A stretch of 64,000 bases of DNA, taken from positions 1-64,000 of the forward strand of contig JAWZDV010000042.1 in NCBI GenBank assembly GCA_034142505.1, in the 5' to 3' direction. The notes beneath the pieces were generated by a model. It worked only from the letters and a program-made list of their open reading frames with translations. It was not told the origin of the DNA and did not search any database. How positions within the stretch are numbered: position 1 is the first letter of the stretch; every line of letters starts with the position of its first letter. The DNA is from Hungatella_A sp034142505. GTDB lineage: Bacteria; Bacillota; Clostridia; Lachnospirales; Lachnospiraceae. Below, one piece after another: positions 32,379-40,215 of this stretch. The position numbers were made by a program, and so were the translations under genes.

Positions 32379-33107
32379 ATGATAAACGAATTTTCCAGAA
32401 CACAGCTTTTAATTGGGGAGGAGGGACTTGCAAAGCTCTCCTCTTCCACTGTCATGATCTTTGGTGTGGGCGGCGTCGGCTCCCACTGCATCGAGGCCCT
32501 GGCCCGCTGCGGCGTCGGCCGCCTGATCCTCGTGGACCCGGACGAAGTGGCCGTAACCAACATTAACCGCCAAAGTATTGCCTGCCACAGCACTGTGGGG
32601 CAGTTCAAGACAAAGGTAATGGAACGCCGGATTGCCGATATCAATCCGGCTGCAAACGTCCTCACCTTCGAACGATTTATCCTCCCGGAGAATATCAATC
32701 AATTGTTCGCGGAAATCCCCGGAACCATTGATTATATTGTGGACGCCATCGACACGGTCGCCGCCAAGCTGTCCCTGGCCGAATACTGCGCTGCCCGCCA
32801 AATCCCGCTCCTCGCCTCCATGGGAACCGGCAATAAACTTCACGCGGAGCTGTTCGAGATCACCGATATCTCCAAAACCTCCGTCTGCCCTTTATGCCGC
32901 GTGATGAGACGGGAATTGAAAACCCGTGGAATTTATCATTTGAAGGTTCTTTATTCCAGGGAAGAGCCGCTGAAACCACAGATCGCAAGCGAAGAAGTCA
33001 CCAGCAAACGCGCCGTTCCCGGCAGCATTTCCTTTGTGCCGCCGGTGGCTGGGCTGTTGATTGCGGGGGAAGTGGTGAGGGATTTGCTGCCAACCACCAC
33101 AATATGA
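32379..33107 (+). CDS. tcdA: tRNA threonylcarbamoyladenosine dehydratase
   Basis: The start is the ATG at 32379 (MINEFSRTQLLIGEEG) behind CAGGAG; the longer open frame overlaps the regulator. Seen: the E1-like adenylation fold VMIFGVGGVGSHCIEALARCGVG, DPDEVAVTNINRQ, DAIDTVAAK and a CPLCR motif near the C-terminal third. TcdA (CsdL) uses ATP to cyclise t6A37 to ct6A in ANN-decoding tRNAs. At 242 aa it matches the family. Confidence 0.95.
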   Translation: MINEFSRTQLLIGEEGLAKLSSSTVMIFGVGGVGSHCIEALARCGVGRLILVDPDEVAVTNINRQSIACHSTVGQFKTKVMERRIADINPAANVLTFERFILPENINQLFAEIPGTIDYIVDAIDTVAAKLSLAEYCAARQIPLLASMGTGNKLHAELFEITDISKTSVCPLCRVMRRELKTRGIYHLKVLYSREEPLKPQIASEEVTSKRAVPGSISFVPPVAGLLIAGEVVRDLLPTTTI

Positions 33108-33122
33108 CAATAATGCTAAAAG

Positions 33123-33159
33123 AACGTTTCTGAATCAACTGATCTGAAACGTTTTTTTC
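33123..33159 (+). terminator. Intrinsic terminator of tcdA
   Basis: AACGTTTC and GAAACGTT pair around a 15-base loop, followed by seven T. It lies between the convergent tcdA and phosphatase genes. Confidence 0.8.
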
Positions 33160-33175
33160 ATATCTCACATATCAT

Positions 33176-33661
33176 TTACATAAAACTTCTTTTATTAATG
33201 TATTCCAACAGCGCCCCACACCCTCTCAAAACATCCCGGTAAGTCGCGTCAAAGTCCCCCGTATACCAAGGGTCCGCAATATCTCCCGGTGACTGTGTAA
33301 AATCCAGCAGCCGGAACACCTTCCCTTCCTCATCCTTCCCCAGTATCCGCTCCATCTGTCTCATATTCCACTGATCCATCCCGATCAGAAAATCATATTT
33401 CTCATAGTCACTTCTCCGTAGCTGCACCGCCCTCTTCCCCGACGGATCAATCCCATGCTCCCGTAACTGATTCCTGGTCCCACGATGAACCGGATTCCCA
33501 ATCTCCTCCGTGCTGGTGGCCGCGGACGCGATCAAAAACTGATCTTCCATCCCATCACGCTTTACCATATCTTTCATCACAAACTCTGCCATGGGGGAAC
33601 GGCAGATGTTGCCGTGGCATACGAAAAGGATTTTAATACTATTATTAAATTGCTCAGCCAT
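33176..33661 (-). CDS. Low-molecular-weight protein tyrosine phosphatase (161 aa)
   Basis: The P-loop VCHGNICRSPMAE (nucleophile Cys15, Arg21) near the N-terminus and the general-acid loop DPWYTGDF near the C-terminus are both intact. Family members dephosphorylate tyrosine or, in some Firmicutes, arginine residues (YwlE has a Thr in its P-loop where this one has Ile, favouring tyrosine). The ATG follows GGAGATATC. It is monocistronic and divergent from the acetyltransferase. Confidence 0.94.
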   Translation of the reverse strand: MAEQFNNSIKILFVCHGNICRSPMAEFVMKDMVKRDGMEDQFLIASAATSTEEIGNPVHRGTRNQLREHGIDPSGKRAVQLRRSDYEKYDFLIGMDQWNMRQMERILGKDEEGKVFRLLDFTQSPGDIADPWYTGDFDATYRDVLRGCGALLEYINKRSFM

Positions 33662-33812
33662 ATATGATATCTCCGTTACTTATTAATAACTAAAGTCTAC
33701 TATAAGTTCGTCCTTTGAACAAGTATTTCAACAAATATTTCTTTTCTACTCTTCTATTTACTTATATCAATCATGATTTTTCAGTGTTTCTCCCTCCCAG
33801 CCAGCTGGTCAT

Positions 33813-33841
33813 TTGACATTTCCCCGGCCCTTTGTTAAAAT
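33813..33841 (+). promoter_or_regulatory. Promoter of the GNAT acetyltransferase
   Basis: TTGACA (33813-33818), 17-base spacer, TAAAAT (33836-33841). Confidence 0.7.
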
Positions 33842-33896
33842 AAGCCTCAATGGCAGGCGGATAAACCTGCGTTTTATCAAGTAAAGAGGTGTGATC

Positions 33897-34352
33897 ATGA
33901 ATATGCATTTTGAACCTGTAACTTTGGAGAACCGGGAGGAAATCGTAGCGCTGGAGCTGTTCCCGGAGCAGTCCGGTTTTATAGAAAGTGTGGAAGAATG
34001 TCTGGCTGAGGCAGAGGAACTGAGTCTGTGGCGGCCGGTGGGAATTTACGATGGGGAGACGCTGATTGGCTTTGCGATGTACGGCTTCTTTCCACAGCCA
34101 AGACCGGAGGGGCAGGTGTGGCTGGACCGGCTTCTGATTGATAAGAACCATCAGGGCGCTGGGTACGGCAAAGCTGCTGTTGCCGGGCTGCTCAAACGTC
34201 TTCACAGGGAATACGGAAGCCGACGGGTCTATTTAAGTGTCTATGATACCAATCAGGCCGCCATCGCGCTGTACCAGCGGCTCGGTTTTTCCTTTACCGG
34301 GGAATTCGATACAAAAGGAGAAAAGATCATGGCCTACGACTATGACCACTAA
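33897..34352 (+). CDS. GNAT-family N-acetyltransferase, diamine acetyltransferase-like (151 aa)
   Basis: Start at ATG 33897, seven bases after GAGG; a GTG two codons earlier is inside the spacing region. Seen: PVTLENREEIVALELFPEQ, the beta4 strand VWLDRLLIDKNHQGAGYGKAAV with the acetyl-CoA loop (QGxGxGK/A), and NQAAIALYQRLGFSFTGE. The layout is that of SpeG/BltD polyamine acetyltransferases, though substrate specificity is inferred. It has its own promoter and terminator. Confidence 0.9.
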   Translation: MNMHFEPVTLENREEIVALELFPEQSGFIESVEECLAEAEELSLWRPVGIYDGETLIGFAMYGFFPQPRPEGQVWLDRLLIDKNHQGAGYGKAAVAGLLKRLHREYGSRRVYLSVYDTNQAAIALYQRLGFSFTGEFDTKGEKIMAYDYDH

Positions 34353-34370
34353 TTCCTGTTCATAGACAGG

Positions 34371-34414
34371 AAATGGGATCTGCCACGTTACATCACCGGC
34401 AGATCCCATTTTTT
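34371..34414. terminator. Bidirectional intrinsic terminator
   Basis: ATGGGATCTGCC and GGCAGATCCCAT form a 12-bp stem followed by TTTTTT on the plus strand, between the convergent acetyltransferase and ABC-F genes; A-rich sequence on the other side is shorter. Confidence 0.8.
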
Positions 34415-34426
34415 GTCATGGCTTCT

Positions 34427-35911
34427 CTATAATCTGATCACCTCCGTCGCTACATGCTCCTGGAACATCACATCGTGTTCCACAAACAGCAGCGTCGGCC
34501 TGTATGTTAAGATCAGCTCCTCAATCTGAATCCTGGACAGCACATCCACAAAGTTCAGCGGCTCATCCCAGATATACAGATGGGCCTGTTCACACAGGCT
34601 GGCGGCTATGAGAATCTTCTTTTTCTGGCCGCCGCTCAGCTGCTCTAACTTCTTTTCAAACTGTACCCGCTCAAAATCCAGTTTTCGAAGCAGCGCCCGA
34701 AAAAGCGTCTCATCAATCCCCTGAGCTTTGGCGTAATCACTGAGGCTTCCCTTTAGATGGGAGGTGTCCTGGGAGACATAGCTGATCTTCAATCCGGAAG
34801 CCAGATTCAGACTGCCTTCATATGGAACCGCCTCTCCCAGAACCGCCTTTAATATGCTGGACTTCCCACACCCGTTTGGCCCGGCCAGGCAGATTCTGTC
34901 GCCTTGTTTAATCTCCAGACTGACGGGGCCGCAGATGGTTCTCACATCATAGCGGATCTCCATGTCCCGGATTGCCGCCAGCCGGCCCGCATGGTGCCGC
35001 TGGGGATACAACTTCAGCGGCTCGGCATGCTCAATATTCTTCAGCAGCTTGGATTTCTCTTCAACCGCGGTCTGCTGACGGTCCTCGATGGTCTTGGCCC
35101 GCTTCATCATCTTGGCAGCCTTGTGGCCGATAAAACCGCGGTCCGGCCTTAAGCCGCAGGAATGTTTGCCCTGAAACTTGGTGCCTTCCACCTTGTCGGA
35201 CCAGCTGGACGTCCGTCTGGCCGCTGTTTCCAGCCGTTTGATCTCCCCCTTCAGCCGCTCATTCTGCGTCAGTTCCAAATGGTCCTGCCGTTCCTTATTT
35301 TCCCACCAGGAAGAGAAATTGCCCTTCTGTACCTCGATATCCGCCTTGTTGATAGATAAAATATGGTCCACCGTCTGGTCTAAGAAATGACGGTCATGGG
35401 ACACCAGGATAAATCCCTGTTTTCCGCGTAAATATTCCGCCACCAGTTCCCTGGAGGCCGTATCCAGATGGTTGGTCGGCTCGTCGATCAGAAGAAACCG
35501 GCTCTCCCCGGCAAACAGCGCCGCCAGCAGCGTTTTCGTCTGTTCCCCGTTGCTTAAGGTATCAAATGGACGAAACAGCACATCTTCGTTTACCTCCAGC
35601 AGGTTCAGCTCCTTGTAAATTCTCCAGCTGTCCCCGGCCGGAAGCATTTCCTCCAGAATCTCCATGGTCATCCTGGAGCGGTCTCCCACCTCGCAGGGGA
35701 AATACTGAAATTCCATGTCCGGCGCAAAGATTGACCCAGAATACTCGTATTTTCCAAGCAGCAAATTCAAAAATGTGGTCTTCCCACGTCCGTTCCTCCC
35801 GATGAACCCCAGTCTCCAGCTGGTGTCAATCTTGAAAGAAACATGTTCAAATATAGGATCATAACTGCCCTCATAGGCAAATGTAAGGTCTGATATATGA
35901 ATCAATGCCAT
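34427..35911 (-). CDS. ABC-F ribosome-protection protein, Lsa/CplR type (494 aa)
   Basis: Start at ATG 35911 (MALIHISDLTFAYEG) behind AAGGAGGTGG. Two ABC domains and no membrane segments: GFIGRNGRGKTT / LSNGEQTK / LLIDEPTNHLD, an interdomain linker with a basic helical tip (about residues 200-300), then LAGPNGCGKSS / LSGGQKKK / YIWDEPLNFVD. This is the Lsa/Vga/CplR branch, which displaces lincosamides, streptogramin A and pleuromutilins from the ribosome. In the second domain the Walker B glutamate (WDEP) is kept and the D-loop is altered (FVD). A ~300-base leader with a small ORF and terminator argues for drug-induced attenuation. Confidence 0.92.
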   Translation of the reverse strand: MALIHISDLTFAYEGSYDPIFEHVSFKIDTSWRLGFIGRNGRGKTTFLNLLLGKYEYSGSIFAPDMEFQYFPCEVGDRSRMTMEILEEMLPAGDSWRIYKELNLLEVNEDVLFRPFDTLSNGEQTKTLLAALFAGESRFLLIDEPTNHLDTASRELVAEYLRGKQGFILVSHDRHFLDQTVDHILSINKADIEVQKGNFSSWWENKERQDHLELTQNERLKGEIKRLETAARRTSSWSDKVEGTKFQGKHSCGLRPDRGFIGHKAAKMMKRAKTIEDRQQTAVEEKSKLLKNIEHAEPLKLYPQRHHAGRLAAIRDMEIRYDVRTICGPVSLEIKQGDRICLAGPNGCGKSSILKAVLGEAVPYEGSLNLASGLKISYVSQDTSHLKGSLSDYAKAQGIDETLFRALLRKLDFERVQFEKKLEQLSGGQKKKILIAASLCEQAHLYIWDEPLNFVDVLSRIQIEELILTYRPTLLFVEHDVMFQEHVATEVIRL

Positions 35912-35966
35912 AAATGCCCCACCTCCTTGTGTATCCATCCCGCCTGCGGCACATTTCCCCGGGCGG

Positions 35967-36005
35967 AATTAAAATAAGCCGCAAGAAAGTCTCTTCCTGC
36001 GGCTT
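35967..36005 (-). terminator. Leader terminator (attenuator) of the ABC-F gene
   Basis: AAGCCGCAGGAA pairs with TTCTTGCGGCTT on the leftward strand, followed by ATTTTAATT. It lies between the leader peptide and the resistance gene, about 55 bases before the start codon. Confidence 0.7.
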
Positions 36006-36037
36006 TTCGAATACACAACAACGGACTGATCCCTGGT

Positions 36038-36130
36038 TTACAGGCATACGGACTGCTGGTCTTCTATGGATAAGCGGAAACGACGAATACTTTCTTGCAT
36101 GTGCATAACGAAACAGACGGATGGCTCCAT
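36038..36130 (-). CDS. Leader peptide of the ABC-F gene (30 aa)
   Basis: An ATG at 36130 preceded by AAGGAG with a 7-base gap opens a 30-codon frame ending in TAA at 36038. The peptide begins MEPSVCFVMHMQ and contains IRRFRLS near residues 15-21. It precedes the terminator, as expected of a stalling peptide that governs antitermination of ABC-F genes. It is not conserved in sequence with any leader that I can place with certainty. Confidence 0.6.
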   Translation of the reverse strand: MEPSVCFVMHMQESIRRFRLSIEDQQSVCL

Positions 36131-36222
36131 CGCAAGTCTCCTTATGCAGTTTCGATTCATTAGCAAGAAATTGTATACATCCTTTCAGCTCCTGTCTATT
36201 CTATATTTGGTGTTACGTATTA

Positions 36223-36252
36223 TTTATATCATCGAACCTGGCAGTTTGTCAA
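36223..36252 (-). promoter_or_regulatory. Promoter of the ABC-F leader
   Basis: TTGACA (36247-36252), 18-base spacer, TATAAA (36223-36228) on the leftward strand. The transcript would start about 300 bases before the ABC-F start; the stretch 35912-36274 is thus fully explained as promoter, leader ORF and terminator. Confidence 0.65.
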
Positions 36253-36274
36253 GGTGAAACATGTGATCCGTTTT

Positions 36275-36745
36275 TTAGTTATTGGAACATTTTGCGGCAT
36301 CAATGGCCAGGACGATCATCAAAACGTGAAGCACATCCTGTGAATTCATCACATCAATCTCGTAGGTGTCTGTGAAATTGAACAGTTTCTTTTCCACCAT
36401 GGCTACCGTAGCGCCCATGTTGTTTTTCACCTGGTAATCCCACTCCAGAATGTCGCCTGTGATATTCCAGTCACGGCATTCTAAGTGGAATTTCGGCATG
36501 AAGAAAGTGAATTCCTTTTTCACACGGCCGATGTAGCGTTCCTCCTCGTAGAGATCAAAGGCCGGCAGAAAGGTAAGTACCTTTTCCATCACCGTGCCCA
36601 GTTCGCGGCCCGCGGTGTCATAGATTTTTAAGCAGTGGCCCCAGGACAGCTGGCCTTTTACTACAAACATCACATTGCCCTGTTCGTCATAGATATCATA
36701 GCTGTCAAACCAGGAGAACAGGCGCTGTTTGAAAAGCATTTTCAT
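36275..36745 (-). CDS. LURP-one-related (LOR/YxjI) family protein (156 aa)
   Basis: The sequence alternates short beta strands with the family's pattern: FKQRLFSWFDSYDIYDEQGNVMF, VKGQLSWGHCLKIYD, ELGTVMEKVLTFLPAFDLYE and a C-terminal hydrophobic helix (DVLHVLMIVLAIDAAKC). This is the 12-stranded LOR barrel related to Tubby C-terminal domains. Function in bacteria is unknown; membrane or phospholipid association is suggested for the fold. The ATG follows GGAGGTACTCC. It is followed leftward by the ABC-F promoter. Confidence 0.85.
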   Translation of the reverse strand: MKMLFKQRLFSWFDSYDIYDEQGNVMFVVKGQLSWGHCLKIYDTAGRELGTVMEKVLTFLPAFDLYEEERYIGRVKKEFTFFMPKFHLECRDWNITGDILEWDYQVKNNMGATVAMVEKKLFNFTDTYEIDVMNSQDVLHVLMIVLAIDAAKCSNN

Positions 36746-36847
36746 TGGAGTACCTCCTTGCTTTTTCGGGTTTTCTTTATCATATCACAAGGCAGCGGGC
36801 AATGTATCTTAAGATTTCTTATATTTTTCTGAATGCGCTTTCACGCA

Positions 36848-38224
36848 TTAAGTTCGGACTCTTCGTCCCTCCAGCAGTCGTTTCTTCAATATTCTGCCGC
36901 TGAAAAGCATATAGACCGCACCGGACATCACCGCTGCGGCGAGATCGATGATCGGCTCCGTATAGAACACGGCCTCCACACCGAAATAGCGGGGAAGCAG
37001 CGTCACTACAATAAAGAACAGCAGTTTCCGGTACAGAGACAGGGAAATGGCAACTTTCGCAATTCCCATGCCGGTAAATCCATCCACCACCGTATACTGG
37101 CAGGCCAGCGGGATGATCATCAATGTGCTGATCCGGATCGCTTTCACGGACATGGCGATATACTCCGGGTTTCTGGTGAAAATCAGTACAAAGAACTTCG
37201 AGCAGGTCTGGGAGAATAGAAACATCGCCGCAGTAAACAGAATGGTGATCTTTAAAATCTCCTTCTCCGCGCGGCGCACCCGGTTCACCTGTCTTGAACC
37301 GTAATTGTAGCCTAGAATTGACTGGGTTCCCGCCGTGATCCCGCCCAGCGGCATGGTCACCATCAGCATAAAGCTCTGCATGATAGTCCCGCAGGTAACC
37401 ATCATATCGCCCCGTTCCGGACCGCCGTAGGACTGGAGGATGGTATTCATGGTAATAATCAGTACATTATCCAGCGCAATGATGATAAATGGAGAGAAGC
37501 CCAGCGTTAAAATCCGCCTGCACACTCCCCTCTCATAGCCGGAAAATGTAATCTTGACCGGCACCTTTTTGCCAAATAATACGAACAGAATGTAGGTGGC
37601 GGAACAGGCCTGCGCCATCACGGTGGCGAGGGCGGCGCCTTTTACCCCCATATGAAAGCCAAAGATAAATACCGGGTCCAGCACCATGTTGACGATGGCC
37701 CCCAGCATAACCGTCTTCATTCCAATTTTAGCAAAGCCCTGGCAAATGATAAACTGGTTTAAGCCGGCGGCAATCAGGGCAAACACGGTTCCGCACAGAT
37801 AGATGGTGATATAGTCGTTGGCATAGGAAAAAGTCGCCTCACTGGCTCCGAACCACATCAGCAGGTGGTCTTTCACCAGAAGCGACGCCCCGGTCAGACA
37901 AACGGCCAGCACCATCAGCATCATAAAGCTATTGGCCAGCACCTTTCTGGCGGCCTCCGTATTCTTCTCTCCCATGCGGATTGCCAGAAGCGGCGTTCCG
38001 CCGAACCCAATCAATGCGGAAAAAGAACTGATTAACGTCACAATGGGGCCGCAGATGCCCACTCCCGCCAGCGCCAGTTCTCCCACGCCGGAAATATTTC
38101 CAATATACATTCTATCTACAATGCTGTAAAACACACTGACAAACTGGGCCAGCATAGACGGAATTGCCAGCCGCACCACCAGCGTCTTGATATTGTCTCT
38201 GCCCAGATTATTCTCCAACTGCAT
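36848..38224 (-). CDS. MATE-family efflux transporter (458 aa)
   Basis: Twelve membrane segments with LAIPSMLAQFVSVFYSIVDRMYIGNISGVGELALAGVG at the N-terminus, in short parts the MATE signature (AIPSMLAQ, DRMYIGN). It is a NorM/DinF-like Na+/H+ drug antiporter by family. It is transcribed alone, with a GGGGAAAG ribosome site, and separated from the YHYH gene by a divergent intergenic region. Substrate unknown. Confidence 0.92.
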   Translation of the reverse strand: MQLENNLGRDNIKTLVVRLAIPSMLAQFVSVFYSIVDRMYIGNISGVGELALAGVGICGPIVTLISSFSALIGFGGTPLLAIRMGEKNTEAARKVLANSFMMLMVLAVCLTGASLLVKDHLLMWFGASEATFSYANDYITIYLCGTVFALIAAGLNQFIICQGFAKIGMKTVMLGAIVNMVLDPVFIFGFHMGVKGAALATVMAQACSATYILFVLFGKKVPVKITFSGYERGVCRRILTLGFSPFIIIALDNVLIITMNTILQSYGGPERGDMMVTCGTIMQSFMLMVTMPLGGITAGTQSILGYNYGSRQVNRVRRAEKEILKITILFTAAMFLFSQTCSKFFVLIFTRNPEYIAMSVKAIRISTLMIIPLACQYTVVDGFTGMGIAKVAISLSLYRKLLFFIVVTLLPRYFGVEAVFYTEPIIDLAAAVMSGAVYMLFSGRILKKRLLEGRRVRT

Positions 38225-38365
38225 AGTACTCTTTCCCCTGTTCTTCTGTGTCTGATTATGTTGTCGTCATGGCCGGGAAATCACCCGGCATCACATAGTA
38301 TAACAGGGATTTTTGAATATGGCAATTCAAATATCATGCCGGACATTTTTCATGTAATGAACATA

Positions 38366-38399
38366 CTCTCCGGCTGATAAATTAATGCTCACCGGAGAG
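38366..38399. repeat. Intergenic hairpin between divergent MATE and YHYH genes
   Basis: CTCTCCGG and CCGGAGAG are separated by 18 AT-rich bases. It has no T-run and sits in a divergent promoter region, so an operator or mRNA leader structure is possible. The rest of 38225-38496 shows only a TATAAT near 38460. Confidence 0.35.
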
Positions 38400-38496
38400 G
38401 ATGATCCCAGGGGCGGGCAATGTCGAAACCAGGGGATGGTATTTTCCTGTGGTTCGTAGTATAATGAAGTCAAATACGGACAAGGGGGTTCTTTCT

Positions 38497-39135
38497 ATGA
38501 AAAAGTGTATTAAAAAAACGGTTGTTTATCTGATGAGCGGTTTCTTGCTGGCTTCTGCCATCACCGTGATTCCGGCATCTCCATTTACGATGGAGGCAGA
38601 GGCGCATTCCGGCAGGACTGATTCTCACGGTGGACACAAAGACAATAAAAACAAGAGCGGGCTTGGCAGTTATCACTATCATTGTGGCGGATATCCGGCA
38701 CATTTGCATCCGGACGGGGTATGTCCATACACATCCACGGGGACGACGGCAGGCAATAACCAAACAGCAGGGGCACAGAGCGGAAAGCAGACCCAGGAGA
38801 CAAAAACCTCCGTGCCGGAAACCACCGCAGTTGTAAGCGAAGCGGGCTGGAAGGAAGATTCCAACGGCTGGTGGTATTGTACTTCCGATGGACAGTATTA
38901 TAAAGACTGCTGGCAAAGTATTGATGACCAGTGGTACTATTTCAATCCTGACGGGTATATGGCAACCGGATGGCACTGCCAGACCGATCACTGCTACTAT
39001 CTCGCCTCCGACGGTCATATGGTGACGGGGGAACATGAGATTGATGGCGACCACTGTTATTTTAATGCGGATGGCAGCCTGGATGAAGGCCGCAGCCGCC
39101 ACAGCTCCGGGCATCATGCGGGGCATCACAATTGA
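38497..39135 (+). CDS. Secreted YHYH-domain protein with cell-wall-binding repeats (212 aa)
   Basis: Start at ATG 38497 (MKKCIKKTVVYLMSG). A signal peptide to about residue 36 is followed by HSGRTDSHGGHKDNKN and GLGSYHYHCGGYPAHLH, the YHYH metal-binding motif, then a Thr/Gln linker and choline-binding-type repeats (GWKEDSNGWWYCTSDG, QSIDDQWYYFNPDGYMATGW, YLASDGHMVTGEHEI), and a His-rich tail (SSGHHAGHHN). The repeats normally bind wall polymers. The abundance of His suggests metal binding; the role is otherwise unknown. Confidence 0.88.
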   Translation: MKKCIKKTVVYLMSGFLLASAITVIPASPFTMEAEAHSGRTDSHGGHKDNKNKSGLGSYHYHCGGYPAHLHPDGVCPYTSTGTTAGNNQTAGAQSGKQTQETKTSVPETTAVVSEAGWKEDSNGWWYCTSDGQYYKDCWQSIDDQWYYFNPDGYMATGWHCQTDHCYYLASDGHMVTGEHEIDGDHCYFNADGSLDEGRSRHSSGHHAGHHN

Positions 39136-39140
39136 GTTCA

Positions 39141-39198
39141 CAGGGTGACTGTGCACCCTGACTATCGAAGTCCCGGGTAACTCCCCGGGGCTTTTTTT
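39141..39198 (+). terminator. Tandem hairpins terminating the YHYH gene
   Basis: CAGGGTG/CACCCTG (39141-39160) is followed by AGTCCCGGG/CCCGGGGCT and seven T (39169-39198). The second is a strong intrinsic terminator. Confidence 0.8.
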
Positions 39199-39272
39199 GC
39201 CCCATTTTCTGACAAATATTACCAGTAAAATCCCCGGAATAAAATGTTATAATAGACGCATGGGAGGAACGT

Positions 39273-39473
39273 ATGATGAGCAAAAAAATCAAACCGGTCG
39301 AGCCCGGCCAAACCTTTGGCGACTTGGAGACCAAATGGTACTGGAATACTAAATCCGGCGAACGTGTCTGGAAATGCGTCTGCAGTTGTGGGGGCTACTG
39401 CATGGTGAAGGAACGCGGCCTGACGGAACATTTGGTTACGAACTGCGGGTGTCAGGGGGAGTCTGAGAAGTAG
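39273..39473 (+). CDS. Small Cys-rich protein (66 aa), zinc-ribbon-like
   Basis: An ATG at 39273 (second ATG at 39276) behind GGGAGGAAC; TATAAT occurs at 39248. Seen: PGQTFGDLETKWYW, then VWKCVCSCGGYC and a closing LVTNCGCQG. The CxCxCG ... CGC arrangement after a G-x-x-F-G-x-L start is shared by many small phage and genomic proteins thought to bind zinc; no function is assigned. It borders an AT-rich patch of other small genes. Confidence 0.65.
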   Translation: MMSKKIKPVEPGQTFGDLETKWYWNTKSGERVWKCVCSCGGYCMVKERGLTEHLVTNCGCQGESEK

Positions 39474-39485
39474 TTACATAAGAAA

Positions 39486-39527
39486 CAAAAAGGCCGTCGC
39501 CGACCAAATCTTTCGTCTGCGACAGCC
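39486..39527 (-). terminator. Terminator of the small leftward genes
   Basis: GGCTGTCGC pairs with GCGACGGCC (one G-U) on the leftward strand and is followed by TTTTTG. The remaining bases up to 39680 show nothing identifiable. Confidence 0.65.
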
Positions 39528-39680
39528 ACCCATTGCCCACTTCTGCTCTTGTCCTATTTCTCTAATAATTCTTGATAACTCACACCTTTTCTCTATTATA
39601 TGACAGACTTTTTTGGCACATTGCGCATACATTCATTTCTCTGTTAATCATATAATACTAAGGAAATAATAATGTCAAAC

Positions 39681-39926
39681 CTATGCTGCACGATTCATTT
39701 GACTTACCATGTCAATAAATTTTTTCATATCCTCCACATAAGAATATGGCTCATATTCTGAATATATTTCTGGACTATCAAGTATAACAATCTGTAAACC
39801 ATCTGCCCGCAATGCTTCTAATGTCCCCAGCAGACAACGGGCCTCATTTACAGTCTTACATTGATAAGCTAAACAACCTTTTCTGTCGAAAATTTTTGCT
39901 ACTATATATATTGTTTTATCTCCAAT
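39681..39926 (-). CDS. Small unknown protein (81 aa) with an apparent ATT start
   Basis: An 82-codon frame runs from the ATT at 39926 to TAG at 39681. The codon before the ATT is a TAA, and no ATG, GTG or TTG occurs before codon 36, yet the protein looks real: GDKTIYIVAKIFDRKGCLAY, NEARCLLGTLEALRADGLQ, IVILDSPEIYSEYEPYSYVE. AAGGTGAG is well placed before the ATT. It overlaps the end of the 64-aa gene by 11 bases. I recall similar short KxFDRKGcxA... IVxLxxPxxYxEYxPY proteins of unknown function in Clostridia, but cannot name the family. AT-rich compared with its surroundings. Confidence 0.6.
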   Translation of the reverse strand: MGDKTIYIVAKIFDRKGCLAYQCKTVNEARCLLGTLEALRADGLQIVILDSPEIYSEYEPYSYVEDMKKFIDMVSQMNRAA

Positions 39927-40110
39927 TTAACTCACCTTCCCAATATTTCAGACGCTCAATAAAATCTTGTTCGCTGCAAATTATCTTTGCCACATAGTCC
40001 TCATATAGTAATTTTCCTATTTCAACTTCTTTATATTTGTAGATATATTTATGACTCCAAATATTAAATTGTAAGATAATACATCTAAGGTCTCTTTTGG
40101 AAAATGCCAT
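39916..40110 (-). CDS. Small unknown protein (64 aa), AT-rich
   Basis: The frame MAFSKRDLRCIILQFNIW to EGELNWR has no counterpart in another frame and lies in AT-rich DNA between the terminator of the GGGtGRT gene and the 81-aa gene. It is Tyr/Lys/Glu-rich with no signal or membrane segment. No good ribosome site precedes the ATG, so the start is uncertain. It overlaps the 81-aa gene, which suggests a two-gene unit, possibly imported. Not recognised. Confidence 0.5.
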   Translation of the reverse strand: MAFSKRDLRCIILQFNIWSHKYIYKYKEVEIGKLLYEDYVAKIICSEQDFIERLKYWEGELNWR

Positions 40111-40150
40111 TGAAAATCACTAAAATTGCTTTTCTATATCTTTTTAGTCT

Positions 40151-40186
40151 CAAAAACCGCACCAACCATGAAAGATTAGTGCGGTT
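40151..40186 (-). terminator. Terminator of the GGGtGRT gene
   Basis: AACCGCAC pairs with GTGCGGTT on the leftward strand, followed by TTTTTGAG; a plus-strand reading has no T-run. Confidence 0.75.
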
Positions 40187-40215
40187 CTATTTCATCTCTT
40201 TAGTTTTTAATTTTA

